A stretch of 5,669 nucleotides of DNA. Source: Lachnospiraceae bacterium (GTDB taxonomy: Bacteria; Bacillota; Clostridia; Lachnospirales; Lachnospiraceae). The DNA lies in the NCBI GenBank assembly GCA_900772675.1, contig CAAGRM010000208.1, positions 1 to 5,669 on the forward strand, written 5' to 3'. Positions within the stretch are counted from its first letter, which is position 1; the number at the start of each line of letters is the position of its first letter. Positions 5,513-5,669 of this stretch are shown here, one piece after another. The position numbers and the translations under genes are program-made. Under the pieces are notes generated by a model. The model was given only the letters and a program-made list of their open reading frames with translations, searched no databases and was not told where the DNA came from.

Positions 5513-5669
5513 GGTCAAGCCCTCGACCGATTAGTAACAGTCAGCTCCATGCCTTACGGCACTTCCACCCCTGCCCTATCTACCTCGTCGTCTTCAAGGG
5601 GTCTTACTTCTTTCGAATGGGATATCTCATCTTGAGGGGGGCTTCACGCTTAGATGCCTTCAGCGTTTA
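5513..5669 (-). rRNA. 23S ribosomal RNA, 3' end (partial, runs off the window)
   Basis: About 157 nt of the 3' end of a 23S rRNA gene read on the minus strand. Conserved blocks are recognisable in order: the GCATCTAAGCGTGAAGCC segment of domain VI, GATGAGATATCCC, a TTGAAGACGACGAGGT block followed by GATAGG, GTTACTAATCGGTCGAG, and the terminal CTTGACC, which normally pairs with GGTCAAG at the 23S 5' end to form helix 1. The mature 3' end is therefore placed near 5513, with an uncertainty of a few bases. The rest of the gene and any 16S lie beyond the right edge. No 5S gene follows within the window; tRNA-Asn comes directly next. Confidence 0.97.

Overview
The window looks like a chromosomal segment from a Gram-positive anaerobe of the Clostridia, most likely a member of the Lachnospiraceae. 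The reasons are the base composition, purine-rich AGGAG-type ribosome binding sites before almost every gene, a tRNA without an encoded CCA end, and the family content (long glutamine-dependent NadE, Hsp33, a LURP-one/YxjI-like protein). Family-level placement is inference; no species call is justified.

Layout, left to right. Bases 1-134 are a leader with no supported gene. A plus-strand gene (135-608) encodes a 157-residue single-pass membrane protein whose outer domain looks FMN_bind-like but lacks the usual flavin-attachment motif. Bases 609-914 hold no convincing gene. They contain a dense series of inverted repeats, a bidirectional rho-independent terminator (749-789), and a short stretch (885-911) that resembles the first 27 bases of the window. 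All remaining genes lie on the minus strand. Reading in their own direction from the right edge: the 3' end of a 23S rRNA gene (to about 5513), tRNA-Asn(GTT) (5428-5357), a terminator (5350-5319), a good sigma-A promoter (5285-5257), a YqeM-like SAM-dependent methyltransferase (5194-4424), hslO/Hsp33 (4368-3493), nadE (3403-1493) and a LURP-one-related (DUF567/YxjI-like) protein (1391-915).

The four minus-strand protein genes are closely spaced (55, 89 and 101 bases), with no clear terminator between them. They could form one transcription unit from the 5257-5285 promoter to the 749-789 terminator. NadE makes NAD+ and Hsp33 protects proteins during oxidative stress, so a redox and housekeeping theme is possible, but it is inferred from position only. 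The rRNA unit ends just upstream in the same direction and is separated from this operon by one strong hairpin terminator.

I found no convincing new biological system. The points most worth a second look are the structured intergenic element at 616-746, the 23S-tRNA-Asn junction without a 5S gene, the FMN_bind-like membrane protein without a flavinylation motif, and the imperfect direct repeat that brackets that gene.
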